Source: Miltoncostaea sp050249835
Lineage (GTDB): Bacteria; Actinomycetota; Thermoleophilia; Miltoncostaeales; Miltoncostaeaceae
Assembly: GCA_050249835.1 (NCBI GenBank)
Contig: JBFWPT010000018.1
Span: 1-64,000 of the forward strand
Reading direction: 5' to 3'
Length of the DNA: 64,000 nt
The translations under genes were made by a program, and so were the position numbers. Shown here piece by piece: positions 23,527 to 33,501 of the stretch. The notes under the pieces are model-generated. The model was given only the letters and a program-made list of their open reading frames with translations. It was not told the DNA's origin and did no database searches. How positions within the stretch are numbered: the first letter of the stretch is position 1; each line of letters begins with the position of its first letter.

Positions 23527-24864
23527 GTGGCATCGGAGAGCGTCCCGCCCCCGCAGAACGCGGAGGCCGAGGCGATGCTGCTGGCCAGCCTCATGGAGGT
23601 CGACACCTACGTCGCCGAGACGCAGGGCATGCTCGAGTCGGACGACTTCTACCGCGAGGGCAACCGCGCGGTGTACCGGGCGATCATGGACCTGTTCCAC
23701 GTCGGCGAGCCGGTCGAGCCGATCACGGTGATCGAGCAGCTCACCAAGAACGGTGAGCTCGAGGTGGCCGGCGGCCGCGTCGGCGTGCTGGACCTGATGG
23801 AGACGCCGTTCATCGCGGCGAGCTACCGGACCTACGCGGAGATCGTGCGCGACGCGGCCACCCAGCGGCGCCTGCTGCGGGTGGGCCAGGAGATCGAGCG
23901 GATGATCGCCCAGCGCGAGGGCGAGACGACCACGATGCTCCGCGACGCCGAGACGCTCGTCTACGAGCTGTCCCAGAAGGGCGTGCGCGGCGACTTCACC
24001 CGTGCCGACAAGCTCGTGATCGCCGGCCTGGAGCGCCTGACCGCGGCCGAGGAGGCCGGGGGCGGCGTGGTGGGCGTCCCGACCGGGTTCATCGACCTGG
24101 ACCGGGTGGTCGGCGGCCTGCAGGCCGGGAACATGGTCATCGTCGCCGCCCGCCCCTCCATGGGGAAGACGGCCCTGGCCCTCGGCATCGCCGAGCACGC
24201 CGCGCTCCAGCAGGGCCTGGCCGTGGCCGTGTTCTCCCTCGAGATGAGCGGCGACGAGCTCATCCAGCGCCTCCTGGCGTCGACCGCCATCGTGGACGCC
24301 GGCCGCATCCGCGCGGGCAAGCTCGCACCCGAGGACTGGTCGCGCATCGGCCGCGCCGCGGACCGGCTGTCGGCGGCCCGCCTCTACATCGACGACTCCG
24401 AGGGCGTCACCGTCGGCGAGATGCGCACGAAGCTGCGGCGGCTCAAGAGCCGCGACGGCCTCGATCTCCTCATCGTGGACTACATCCAGCTCATGGAGGG
24501 CGGCCGGGGCCGGAAGGACGAGAACCGCGTCCAGGAGATCTCGGCCATCTCGCGGTCGCTCAAGATGCTCGCCCGCGACCTCGGGGTGCCGATCATCTGC
24601 GTCTCCCAGCTCAACCGCGCCCCCGACGCCCGCAACGACAAGCGGCCGATGCTGTCGGACCTCCGCGAGTCCGGGGCCATCGAGCAGGACGCGGACCTGG
24701 TGCTGATGATCTACCGCGACGACTACTACAACCCGGACACGTCCGAGGACAAAGGGCTGGCCGAGGTGCTCGTCGCGAAGAACCGGCACGGCCCCACCGA
24801 CCGCGTGAAGCTCACGTTCCGGGGCTCCTACGCAAAGTTCGACAACCTCGACAGGGACCATTGA
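23527..24864 (+). CDS. dnaB: Replicative DNA helicase
   Basis: 445 residues from GTG 23527, with AGAGGAG about 8 nt upstream. N-terminal dimerisation domain (PPQNAEAEAMLLASLM...), linker, and RecA-like motor with Walker A AARPSMGKTALAL near residue 211, Walker B DLLIVDYIQLM near 315, and the C-terminal LVAKNRHGPTDRVKLTF arginine-finger region. No intein interrupts the P-loop. It unwinds DNA at the fork as a hexamer. Its stop overlaps the purA start. Confidence 0.96.
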   Translation: MASESVPPPQNAEAEAMLLASLMEVDTYVAETQGMLESDDFYREGNRAVYRAIMDLFHVGEPVEPITVIEQLTKNGELEVAGGRVGVLDLMETPFIAASYRTYAEIVRDAATQRRLLRVGQEIERMIAQREGETTTMLRDAETLVYELSQKGVRGDFTRADKLVIAGLERLTAAEEAGGGVVGVPTGFIDLDRVVGGLQAGNMVIVAARPSMGKTALALGIAEHAALQQGLAVAVFSLEMSGDELIQRLLASTAIVDAGRIRAGKLAPEDWSRIGRAADRLSAARLYIDDSEGVTVGEMRTKLRRLKSRDGLDLLIVDYIQLMEGGRGRKDENRVQEISAISRSLKMLARDLGVPIICVSQLNRAPDARNDKRPMLSDLRESGAIEQDADLVLMIYRDDYYNPDTSEDKGLAEVLVAKNRHGPTDRVKLTFRGSYAKFDNLDRDH

Positions 24865-26147
24865 TGCCGGCGACCGTCGTGATCGGGGCCCAGTGGGGCG
24901 ACGAGGGCAAGGGCAAGGTCGTCGACCTCCTGGCCGAGCGCAGCGACGTCGTCGCGCGCTACCAGGGGGGCAACAACGCGGGCCACACGATCGTGGCCGG
25001 CGACCAGGTCTACAAGCTCCACCTCGTGCCCTCCGGGATCCTCTACCCCGGCACGCTCTGCGTGATCGGCAACGGCACCGTGGTCGACCCCGGGGCCCTG
25101 TGCGCGGAGATCGACGGCCTGGAGGCGCGCGGCGTGTCGCTGGACACGCTGCGGCTGAGCGGCAACGCGCACCTGATCATGCCGTACCACGTGATGCTGG
25201 ACGGGGCCGCCGAGATGCGCCTGGGGCGCTTCTCCATCGGCACCACCCGCCGGGGCATCGGTCCCTGCTACGAGGACAAGGCGGCGCGCGTCGGCATCCG
25301 GGCGCAGGACCTCCTGGACCCGAAGATCCTGGTGCGCAAGCTCGAGGTGGCGCTCGAGGCGAAGAACGAGATCCTGGAGAAGCTCTACGGGATGCCGCGC
25401 CTCGACCCGCAGTCGGTCGCGGCCGACCTGCTGGACCACGCCGAGCGACTGCGCCCGTTCATCGCCGACACCGCCCTCATCATCGACGAGGCCCTGCGCG
25501 GCGGGAAGCGCGTGCTGTTCGAGGGCGCGCAGGGGACGATGCTGGACATCGACCACGGCACGTATCCGTTCGTGACGTCCTCCAACCCGACGGCCGGCGC
25601 GGCCTGCACGGGCACGGGCATCGGGCCGACGCGCATCGACCGGGTGCTCGGGGTGACGAAGGCGTACGTGACGCGCGTGGGCGAGGGGCCCTTCCCCACC
25701 GAACTGGACGACGACGACGGCCGCCGGATGATGGAGCGCGGCAACGAGTTCGGCACCACGACGGGCCGCCAGCGGCGCTGCGGGTGGCTCGACCTCGTGG
25801 CCCTGCGCTACGCGGTGCGCCTGTCGGGCGTGACGCAGCTCGCGCTGACGAAGCTCGACGTGCTCTCCGGCTTCGACCGGGTGCGCGTCTGCCGGGCCTA
25901 CCGCGACCGCGACGGCGAGCGGCTCACCGACTTCCCGTACCACCAGACCGTCTTCCACGGCTGCAGCGCCGAGTACGAGGACATGCCCGGCTGGGACGAG
26001 GACCTGTCCGAGTGCCGTGAGCTCACGGACCTCCCGCCCCGCGCGCGCGAGTACGTGGACGCGATCGCCGCGGCCGTGGAGGTGCCGATCACGCTGATCG
26101 GGACCGGCCAGGGCCGCCACCAGGTCATCGACCAGGTGGAGATTTAG
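24864..26147 (+). CDS. purA: Adenylosuccinate synthetase
   Basis: 427 residues from ATG 24864 (TGATG overlap with dnaB; TTG 24861 would add one Met codon). GTP-binding WGDEGKGKVVD and GGNNAGHTIV at the N-terminus, GTTRRGIGPCYEDKAARVGIR, EGAQGTMLDIDHGTYPFVTSSNP, and the C-terminal Arg/Lys-rich TTGRQRRCGWLD are diagnostic. It converts IMP and aspartate to adenylosuccinate with GTP, the first AMP-specific step; the partner enzyme PurB is encoded at 32.2 kb. Confidence 0.97.
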   Translation: MPATVVIGAQWGDEGKGKVVDLLAERSDVVARYQGGNNAGHTIVAGDQVYKLHLVPSGILYPGTLCVIGNGTVVDPGALCAEIDGLEARGVSLDTLRLSGNAHLIMPYHVMLDGAAEMRLGRFSIGTTRRGIGPCYEDKAARVGIRAQDLLDPKILVRKLEVALEAKNEILEKLYGMPRLDPQSVAADLLDHAERLRPFIADTALIIDEALRGGKRVLFEGAQGTMLDIDHGTYPFVTSSNPTAGAACTGTGIGPTRIDRVLGVTKAYVTRVGEGPFPTELDDDDGRRMMERGNEFGTTTGRQRRCGWLDLVALRYAVRLSGVTQLALTKLDVLSGFDRVRVCRAYRDRDGERLTDFPYHQTVFHGCSAEYEDMPGWDEDLSECRELTDLPPRAREYVDAIAAAVEVPITLIGTGQGRHQVIDQVEI

Positions 26148-26238
26148 GCGGTTCCGGCGCATGGCGCCGCGCGCGCCGGGGAACCCCGGGCCCACCAGGC
26201 GCGCCGGACGGGGGGCGCCGGAGGCAGGGGAGGTCCCG

Positions 26239-26304
26239 ATGTACATCGGCGCAGGCGCGCTCGTCGTGATCCTGATCATCGTCCTGCTGGTGATCCTGCT
26301 CTGA
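26239..26304 (+). CDS. 21-residue hydrophobic membrane peptide
   Basis: ATG 26239 follows GGGGAGG with 5-nt spacing, a perfect ribosome site, and the frame closes with TGA at 26302-26304. The peptide starts M-Y-I-G-A-G-A and the rest is an uninterrupted Leu/Ile/Val membrane helix. Very short hydrophobic peptides of this form occur in other actinobacteria and are usually left unannotated. It lies 91 bp after purA and convergent to the sigma-factor gene. Function unknown. Confidence 0.55.
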   Translation: MYIGAGALVVILIIVLLVILL

Positions 26305-26335
26305 CGGCGCCGCCCGGCGACGGGGTGAGCCGGGC

Positions 26336-29068
26336 TCAGACGGGGACGGGCTCCTGGACGGGTGGCGCGTCCCCGCCGGTCACCGTCCCCTCCGCGGGGG
26401 GGACCTCCGTGGAGGTGGCGGAGGGGACGGGCGCCGGCGCGGCCTCGGTGGGCACGAGCTCGTCGGCCTTGGGCTCCGGTGCCGGCGTGGGGATGGCCTC
26501 GGAGGGCGCGGGGGCGGGAACCGGCTCCACCGGCTTCGGCCGCGGGGCCGCGGTCGGTGAGGAGCCCGACGCCGCGGACGCGGGCGGGGTCGCCTCGGCC
26601 GGGACGGCCTCGGCGGGCGCCGCGATCGCCACGGGGGCGGCGCCGACGCCCGGCACGGGGGTCGCTGTGGACGGCGGGGCCGCCGGCGCGGGCGGGGGGT
26701 CCGCGGACCTCACGGTCGTCGCGACGTCCTGGATGCGGTCGATCGGCAGAGCCTCGACCGGCTGCTCGCCGGGCGGCACGACGACCGGGTCGGTGGGCCG
26801 GGTGCCGGGGAGCACGATGATCCGGCAGCGCTGGATCACGATGGTCCCGTCGATGCGGATGATGATCCCGATCGGCAGGTAGCCCACCGGGCAGCGCCGG
26901 TCGGGCGGCGTGACGCCGTCGTCGGGGAGCGGGTCCACCTCGGCGGGCGGGTCCCTGGGGTCGGTGGGGTCCGTCGGGTCCCTGGGGTCCGTCGGGTCCG
27001 TGCCAGGGTCCGGGTCCGGGTCCGGGTCCGGATCGGGATCGGGATCGGGATCAGGGTCCGGGTCCGGGTCGGGGTCCGGGTCCGGGTCGGGGTCCGGGTC
27101 CGGGTCGGGGTCCGGGTCCGGGTCGGGGTCCGGGTCGGGATCCGGGTCCGGGTCCGGGTCCGGGTCGGGGTCCGGGTCCGGGTCGGGGTCCGGGTCGGGG
27201 TCCGGGTCCGGGTCGGGGTCCGGGTCGGGGTCCGGGTCCGGGTCGGGGTCCGGGTCCGGGTCCGGGTCGGGGTCCGGGTCCGGGTCGGGATCCGGGTCCG
27301 GGTCGGGATCCGGGTCCGGGTCGGGATCCGGGTCCGGGTCGGGATCCGGGTCCGGGTCGGGATCCGGGTCCGGATCGGGATCCGGGTCCGGATCGGGATC
27401 CGGGTCGGGATCCGGGTCCGGATCGGGATCCGGGTCCGGATCGGGGTCCGGGTCGGGATCGGGATCGGGGTCCGGCACGACGACCGGCGGGTCGGGCTTC
27501 GGCGGGGGGTTCTCGGTGGGGAGCTGGATGCCCGGGTTCGGCCCGGGGGCGGCGGGCCCGGAGGGGGTCGGCCCGGCCGGGCCGGTGCCGCCACCCGAGG
27601 GCGCCGGGCCGCCGGCGGTGCCGCCCGTCGTGGGCCCGGGGGTCGCGGGCGTCCCCGGAGTGGGGGGCGCCGGGGGCGGGCTCCCGCCCGGGGTCCCGGG
27701 GGTCGTGCCGCCGGTTCCGCCCGTGCCGCCCGTGCCGCCGCTCCTGCCCCCGGGCGGACCGGTGCCGGCGGGGTCGCCGCCCTGGGCCGGGTCGCCCGCG
27801 GCGCCGGGGTCGAACGGGGTGAGAGGATCGGCGGCCACCTGGGGCGACAGGGCCGTGGCGATCGGCACCGGCGCGGCGCCGACGCCCGGAGAGCCGGCGG
27901 TGACCACGCCCGTCGTCCCCGCGGCGGGCGCCGGCGCGGGCGCGGAGGGGTCTACCGCGCCCGCGGCCGACGTCTCATCGGCGACCGGGCCCCCGTCGTC
28001 CGGGGCGAAGGGCCCGATGCCGGCGACGGTGACCGCGACCGTCGCGACGACTCCGATGGCGCAGACCCCGGCGGCGGCCACGCCGCCCATGGCGGCCGCA
28101 CCGAGGCCCGTGGCGGCGCCGATCCCCGCTCCGGCGCCGGCTCCCACACCGGCACCGGCACCGACGCCGCCCGAGCCACTCGTCGAACCTCCGGCCGAGG
28201 AGCCGCCACCGGCCCCCGACCCCGCGCCGACGCCCATCGCCGCGCCCGCGGCGACGGCGCGCTCGGCGCCGAACAGGATCCCGCGCAGGATCTCCGCGGC
28301 CGCGAGCGCCGGGAGGATCGGCCACCAGGCGGCCAGCCGGCGGCGGCGGTCCTCCTGGGCGGCCGCGAAGGCCGCGCACGGCTCGCAGCCGCGCAGGTGC
28401 GCCTTGATCGACCGGGCGCGCAGCGTGCGGCGGTCGCCCTCGGCGATCCGTGTGCAGACGTCCTGGCACGCCAGCTCGCGGCCCGCGCTGAACTCCATCA
28501 GCGACATCCGCGCCTCGTGGAGCAGGTGCCGCGCGTCCGCAGAGTCGGTCCCCAGGGCGTCGCCCACCGCCGCGTGGGACAGGCCGTTCAGCTCGTGCAG
28601 GACGAGGGCCGAGCGCTGCCGCAACGGGAGGGCCGCGATGTCGGCGCGCAGCTCGCGGAGCTGCTCCCGCGCCTCGACGCCCTCGTGGACCCCGCCGACG
28701 GCGACCTCGCGGTCCTCGGCCAGCTCCTCGACCCGAGGGCGCGCGCGCAGGAGGTCCATGCACTCGTTGTGCGCGATCCGGAACAGCCACGGCTTCACGG
28801 CCACCCGGGGGGGCCGGCCCGCGGCCAGCGCCCGGTAGGCCGACAGCATGGTGAGCTGGAAGGCCTCCTCCGCGTCCTGGGAGTGGCGGGTGATCGCGGA
28901 GCAGTACCGGAACACCTCGCCGCGGTGGCGCTCGTAGAGCACCTCGAAGGCGCGCTCGTCCCCGGCGGCCACCAGCCGCGCGAGGGCGGTGTCGTCGAGG
29001 AACGCGATCGACCCGAGTCCCGGGCGGAGCTCCGGGACGCGTGAGCCGGGGGAGACCGTTGTGGCCAC
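26336..29068 (-). CDS. ECF sigma factor fused to anti-sigma zinc finger, membrane segments and (Asp-Pro)n domain
   Basis: 910 residues from GTG 29068, with GGAAGG 5 nt upstream. Region 2 (about 25-100: LARLVAAGDERAFEVLYERH, AEEAFQLTMLSAYRAL) and region 4 (about 138-192: ALPLRQRSALVLHELNGLSHAAVGDAL) form an ECF sigma factor. An anti-sigma-type zinc finger follows: C201, then H224, C228 and C231. A hydrophobic segment lies near 247-266, a Gly/Ala stretch with a second one near 335-355, then a long Pro/Thr-rich region. About 78 Asp-Pro repeats (residues ~531-688) and a C-terminal Pro-rich domain end the protein. Likely a membrane-held transcription factor released by a signal. Confidence 0.85.
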   Translation of the reverse strand: MATTVSPGSRVPELRPGLGSIAFLDDTALARLVAAGDERAFEVLYERHRGEVFRYCSAITRHSQDAEEAFQLTMLSAYRALAAGRPPRVAVKPWLFRIAHNECMDLLRARPRVEELAEDREVAVGGVHEGVEAREQLRELRADIAALPLRQRSALVLHELNGLSHAAVGDALGTDSADARHLLHEARMSLMEFSAGRELACQDVCTRIAEGDRRTLRARSIKAHLRGCEPCAAFAAAQEDRRRRLAAWWPILPALAAAEILRGILFGAERAVAAGAAMGVGAGSGAGGGSSAGGSTSGSGGVGAGAGVGAGAGAGIGAATGLGAAAMGGVAAAGVCAIGVVATVAVTVAGIGPFAPDDGGPVADETSAAGAVDPSAPAPAPAAGTTGVVTAGSPGVGAAPVPIATALSPQVAADPLTPFDPGAAGDPAQGGDPAGTGPPGGRSGGTGGTGGTGGTTPGTPGGSPPPAPPTPGTPATPGPTTGGTAGGPAPSGGGTGPAGPTPSGPAAPGPNPGIQLPTENPPPKPDPPVVVPDPDPDPDPDPDPDPDPDPDPDPDPDPDPDPDPDPDPDPDPDPDPDPDPDPDPDPDPDPDPDPDPDPDPDPDPDPDPDPDPDPDPDPDPDPDPDPDPDPDPDPDPDPDPDPDPDPDPDPDPDPDPDPDPDPDPDPDPDPDPDPDPDPDPDPDPDPDPGTDPTDPRDPTDPTDPRDPPAEVDPLPDDGVTPPDRRCPVGYLPIGIIIRIDGTIVIQRCRIIVLPGTRPTDPVVVPPGEQPVEALPIDRIQDVATTVRSADPPPAPAAPPSTATPVPGVGAAPVAIAAPAEAVPAEATPPASAASGSSPTAAPRPKPVEPVPAPAPSEAIPTPAPEPKADELVPTEAAPAPVPSATSTEVPPAEGTVTGGDAPPVQEPVPV
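27006..27474 (-). repeat. Asp-Pro codon tandem repeat (hexanucleotide array)
   Basis: About 470 bp of near-perfect 6-bp units (GAC CCG, GAC CCC or GAT CCC on the minus strand) encode roughly 78 uninterrupted Asp-Pro pairs inside the sigma-factor fusion. Higher-order blocks of 18 and 24 bp are visible because unit variants recur in register. Such an array is prone to slippage and to assembly error, so its length may differ between strains. Confidence 0.9.
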
Positions 29069-29204
29069 GCGAGCCTTCCAGGGGGGACGGGGGCACGTGT
29101 ATACCGCGCGTCCGAGGAACCCTGTGGACGCGAATCTGCAGAAAGCTCACAGCAGCCGGGCGCGGTTGCGAAAAACCCCCCGGACGGACTGCTACGGACG
29201 AGGG
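29069..29204 (-). promoter_or_regulatory. Upstream region of the sigma-factor fusion gene
   Basis: On the minus strand this gap carries GTATAC about 35 nt before the start as the only -10-like sequence and, further up, an isolated GGGGGGTTTTT run. An ECF-type GGAAC motif on the coding strand with a matching -10 is not visible, so autoregulation cannot be supported from sequence. Confidence 0.25.
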
Positions 29205-29230
29205 GCCGGGGGCGCCGGAGCGCCCCCGGC
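29205..29230 (-). terminator. Strong GC hairpin after HD-GYP gene
   Basis: A perfect 11-bp stem, GCCGGGGGCGC with a 4-nt loop, lies 8 nt after the stop of the minus-strand HD-GYP gene. No T run follows directly; it is the strongest hairpin of the window and a likely terminator between the HD-GYP and sigma-factor genes. Confidence 0.6.
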
Positions 29231-29238
29231 GGGGTGGG

Positions 29239-29907
29239 TCAGGCTGCGGACACCAGGCGCAGCCGGGCCGTCGCCGGGCGCACCGCGATGCGCCCCTCGG
29301 CGTGGCCCTCCATGACCCGCTCCAGCGCCGCCACCGCCCACGGCGCGAACTGGCGGCCCGCCTCGGACCGGCACTCGTCCAGCGCCTCGGAGGTGCCGAG
29401 CGCCGCCCCGGACCAGGAGCGGTGCGTCATGGCGTCCCACGAGTCGGCGAGGCAGAGGATGGCCGCGCCGTCCGGGATCTCCTCGCCCGAGAGCCCCTCC
29501 GGGTAGCCGCGGCCGTCCCAGCGCTCGTGATGGTGGCGGATCCACAGCACCTGCCGCCGGGAGAGGACCGAGGAGACGGCCTCGGCGCCCACGGTGGCGT
29601 GGGCCTTGACGATCTCGAACTCCGACGGGCTGAGGGCGCCCGGCGTGAGCAGGATGGACTCGGGGACGCAGGACTTGCCGACGTCGTGCACCACGCCGGC
29701 CTCGTGCAGCTCGGTGACGGCGCGCGGCGCCCAGCCGAGCTCGTCGGCGATGTCCGCCGCGATGTCCGCCACGCGCTCGGAGTGACCGACGGTGGACGGG
29801 TCGAGGGAGTCGATGGACCGTGCGGTGCGCCGGAGGGCGACGAGGCCCTGCCAGCGGGCGAGACCCCGCATGGGGTCCGCGGTGAGGGTGGGGAACCAAT
29901 CGATCAT
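29239..29907 (-). CDS. Stand-alone HD-GYP domain phosphodiesterase
   Basis: 222 residues from ATG 29907 (an upstream GTG at 29928 would add 7 residues). HD motifs in order: VGHSERVADIAADIA, HEAGVVHDVGK, HATVGAE, and the GYP block HHHERWDGRGYPEGLSGEEIPDGAAILCLADSWDAMT. The intact HD pair and HHExxDGxGYP suggest an active c-di-GMP phosphodiesterase. There is no receiver or sensor domain, so input must come from a partner or from expression. Confidence 0.88.
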   Translation of the reverse strand: MIDWFPTLTADPMRGLARWQGLVALRRTARSIDSLDPSTVGHSERVADIAADIADELGWAPRAVTELHEAGVVHDVGKSCVPESILLTPGALSPSEFEIVKAHATVGAEAVSSVLSRRQVLWIRHHHERWDGRGYPEGLSGEEIPDGAAILCLADSWDAMTHRSWSGAALGTSEALDECRSEAGRQFAPWAVAALERVMEGHAEGRIAVRPATARLRLVSAA

Positions 29908-29976
29908 GCCCAGTAGACCCGGCGGCACCCCCGAACGTCGGATCTACTTGCGGGAAATTTCCCGAGCGCCCCCCGG

Positions 29977-30483
29977 TCAGGCCGGCGGGGTGGGGTCCTC
30001 CACCTCGTGGACGCCCCCGCCGACGAGGTCCACGATCGCCCCGCGCACCCGGTCGCGGTGCGGGATCTCGAGGGCCGCGCGGGCGCGGCGGATCTGCAGC
30101 CGGACGTTCTCCTCCAGGTCCGGGAAGCCGCCGGCGTCCCAGCTCGGGCGGCGCCCGCTGTCGGCCGCGATCTCCTCCGCGAACTCCTCGTCGTCCAGTC
30201 CGTGCAGCCCGCAGCCGGTGTGCTGGAGGATGAGGATCTCCCGGGTCCCGAGCTTGCGCTGGGAGATCGCGAGGGACCGCAGGGCCGCCTCGTCCACCAG
30301 GCCGCCCGCGTTGCGGATGACGTGCACCTGGCCGTTGCCCAGCCCGAGGATCGAGAACAGGTCGAGGCGCGCGTCCATGCACGCGACCACGGCGAGCCGC
30401 AGGGACGGGCGGTTGTCGAGGGCGCTCGGCGGGTTGCGACTGCCGTGGAACAGCAGCGCGTCCACCACCGACGGGGTGCTCAC
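29977..30483 (-). CDS. Beta-class carbonic anhydrase
   Basis: 168 residues from GTG 30483, which overlaps the stop of the upstream gene. Zinc ligands and the Asp/Arg dyad are in VVACMDARLD (C-x-D-x-R), and the His and second Cys in LQHTGCGLHG; HVIRNAGGLVDEAALRSLAIS is the family's other signature. It interconverts CO2 and bicarbonate in the cytoplasm, which also supplies bicarbonate for the purine genes nearby. The compact form resembles mycobacterial Rv1284-type enzymes. Confidence 0.9.
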   Translation of the reverse strand: MSTPSVVDALLFHGSRNPPSALDNRPSLRLAVVACMDARLDLFSILGLGNGQVHVIRNAGGLVDEAALRSLAISQRKLGTREILILQHTGCGLHGLDDEEFAEEIAADSGRRPSWDAGGFPDLEENVRLQIRRARAALEIPHRDRVRGAIVDLVGGGVHEVEDPTPPA

Positions 30484-30845
30484 GTCGACAGGAGCGCCGC
30501 CAGGGCCAGCACCCAGATCGCGATGATCGCCAGCGCCGCCGGCCACCCCCCCGACAGCACGATCGCCACGACGCACGTCGACAGGACGGCCCCGCCGATC
30601 ACTATCCACGTCACCCACTTGATCTCCCCCTTCGTGTCGCGGTCGAAGTCGGCGACCGGGGGCTCCCTCGGCGTCAGCGCGGTGCCGCCGCCGGTGGCCT
30701 CGATGTAGGAGTCGAGGGCCCGCATCACCTCATGGGCCGCCCGTTCGGGGTCGGGCGAGGCGGACAGCTCCGCGAGCGCGTCCTCGAGGAGGGCCCGGTG
30801 GGCCTCCCGGTCGGCACGGGACAGCGGCTTGCGTGCGTCGGCCAT
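30480..30845 (-). CDS. Small two-helix membrane protein, function unknown
   Basis: 121 residues from ATG 30845. A charged helical N-terminal half (REAHRALLEDALAELSASPDPERAAHEVMRALDSYIEA) is followed by KGEIKWVTWIVIGGAVLSTCVVAIVLSGGWPAALAIIAIWVLALAALL, two membrane helices. TACCAT lies 8 nt before the ATG, consistent with a leaderless transcript divergent from purD. Coupled to the carbonic anhydrase gene. Confidence 0.55.
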   Translation of the reverse strand: MADARKPLSRADREAHRALLEDALAELSASPDPERAAHEVMRALDSYIEATGGGTALTPREPPVADFDRDTKGEIKWVTWIVIGGAVLSTCVVAIVLSGGWPAALAIIAIWVLALAALLST

Positions 30846-30931
30846 CGCGCCGGATGGTAGAGGACGGGCGGGGACGCCCGACACCCCTGACGGGGCCGTC
30901 GGACGGCCGCGCCGTCTGCGAGACTGCGCCG

Positions 30932-32205
30932 GTGAGTCGCACGGTGCTGGTCATCGGAGGCGGGGGGCGCGAGCACGCCCTCGTCCGGGCGCTCGCCCGG
31001 TCGCCCGAGCGTCCCCGCATCCTGTGCGCCGGGGGCAACGCGGGCATCGCGCGGGACGCCGAGCTGATCCCGCTGAACCTCGACGACGTCAACGGCGTCG
31101 CGGCGCTCGCCCCCGCCCTGGGCGTGGACCTCGCGATCGTCGGGCCCGAGGCGCCCCTCGTCGCCGGCGTCTGCGACGCGCTCCGCGGGGCCGGCGTGCG
31201 GGCGTTCGGCCCGTCGGCCGCGGCCGCGCGGCTCGAGGGCTCCAAGGCCTTCGCCAAGGAGGTCATGGAGGCGGCCGGCGTGCCCACCGCGCGCGCGGCC
31301 ACGGTCACCGATCTCGACGCGGGCCTCGCGGCCGTCGCCGACCTGGGCCTCCCCGTCGCCATCAAGGCCGACGGCCTCGCCGCCGGCAAGGGCGTCGTGG
31401 TGGCCCGCACGCAGGAGGAGGCCCGGGACGCCCTGGAGGCCTGCCTCGTGCGCGGGGCGTTCGGCGACGCCGGCCGGGTCGTGGTGGTCGAGGAGGGCAT
31501 GACCGGCCCCGAGGTGTCGCTGCTTGCGATCACCGACGGCACGGCCGTCGCGCGCTTCCCCGCGGCCCGCGACTACAAGCCGATCGGCGAGGGCAACACC
31601 GGCCCCAACACGGGGGGCATGGGATCGGTCTCCCCCGTCCCGGACATCCCCGACGCGCTCGCGGACGAGCTGGTCGATTCCGTCCACCGGCCGGTCATCG
31701 CCGAGATGGCCCGCCGCGGCATCCCGTTCCAGGGGGTCCTGTACGCCGGGCTCATGATGACCCCCGACGGGCCGCGGGTGCTCGAGTTCAACACGCGCTT
31801 CGGGGACCCCGAGACGCAGGCGCTGCTGCCGCGGCTGGAGGACGACGCCCTGGACCTGCTCACGTCCGCCGCCGGCGGGGGCCTGCAGGACGGCCCCGTC
31901 CGGGTGAACGACGGGGCCGCGGTCGCCGTCGTGCTCGCCGCCCACGGCTACCCCGCCTCCCCGCGCTCCGGCGACGTCATCTCCGGCCTGGACGAGGCCG
32001 CCGCGACGGGCGCGGAGGTGTACCACGCCGGCACCACGATCGGCGAGGGCGGCGCGGTCGTGACCTCCGGCGGCCGGGTGCTGGCCGTCTCGGCCCGCGG
32101 CGACTCGGTGGCCGACGCCCGCGCGAAGGCCTACGCCGCGGCGGAGCTCATCACCTTCGACGGCCGCCAGATGCGCGGCGACATCGCGTCCGGCATGGAG
32201 ACCAC

Positions 32206-32209
<4 letters not shown>
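30932..32209 (+). CDS. purD: Phosphoribosylamine-glycine ligase (GAR synthetase)
   Basis: 425 residues from GTG 30932; GAGACT 6 nt upstream may be a -10 box. ATP-grasp enzyme: VLVIGGGGREHALVRAL, GPEAPLVAGVCDALR, SKAFAKEVMEAAGVPTA, IKADGLAAGKGVVVA, GNTGPNTGGMGS and LEFNTRFGDPETQ are all present. It joins 5-phosphoribosylamine and glycine to GAR, the second step of purine synthesis. Divergent from a small membrane-protein gene, it leads purD-B-C-S-Q-L-F, in which nearly every gene overlaps the next. Confidence 0.97.

Positions 32210-33497
<1,288 letters not shown>

Positions 33498-33501
<4 letters not shown>

Noticed and set aside
27006..27474. CRISPR-like or VNTR noncoding array
   Set aside because: Units are contiguous 6-bp codon pairs without spacers and stay in frame within a coding sequence.
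26910..28838. Plus-strand 642-codon frame encoding a Ser-Gly repeat protein
   Set aside because: It is the antisense reading of the Asp-Pro array and Pro-rich part of the sigma-factor fusion, whose domains and ribosome site are clear on the minus strand.
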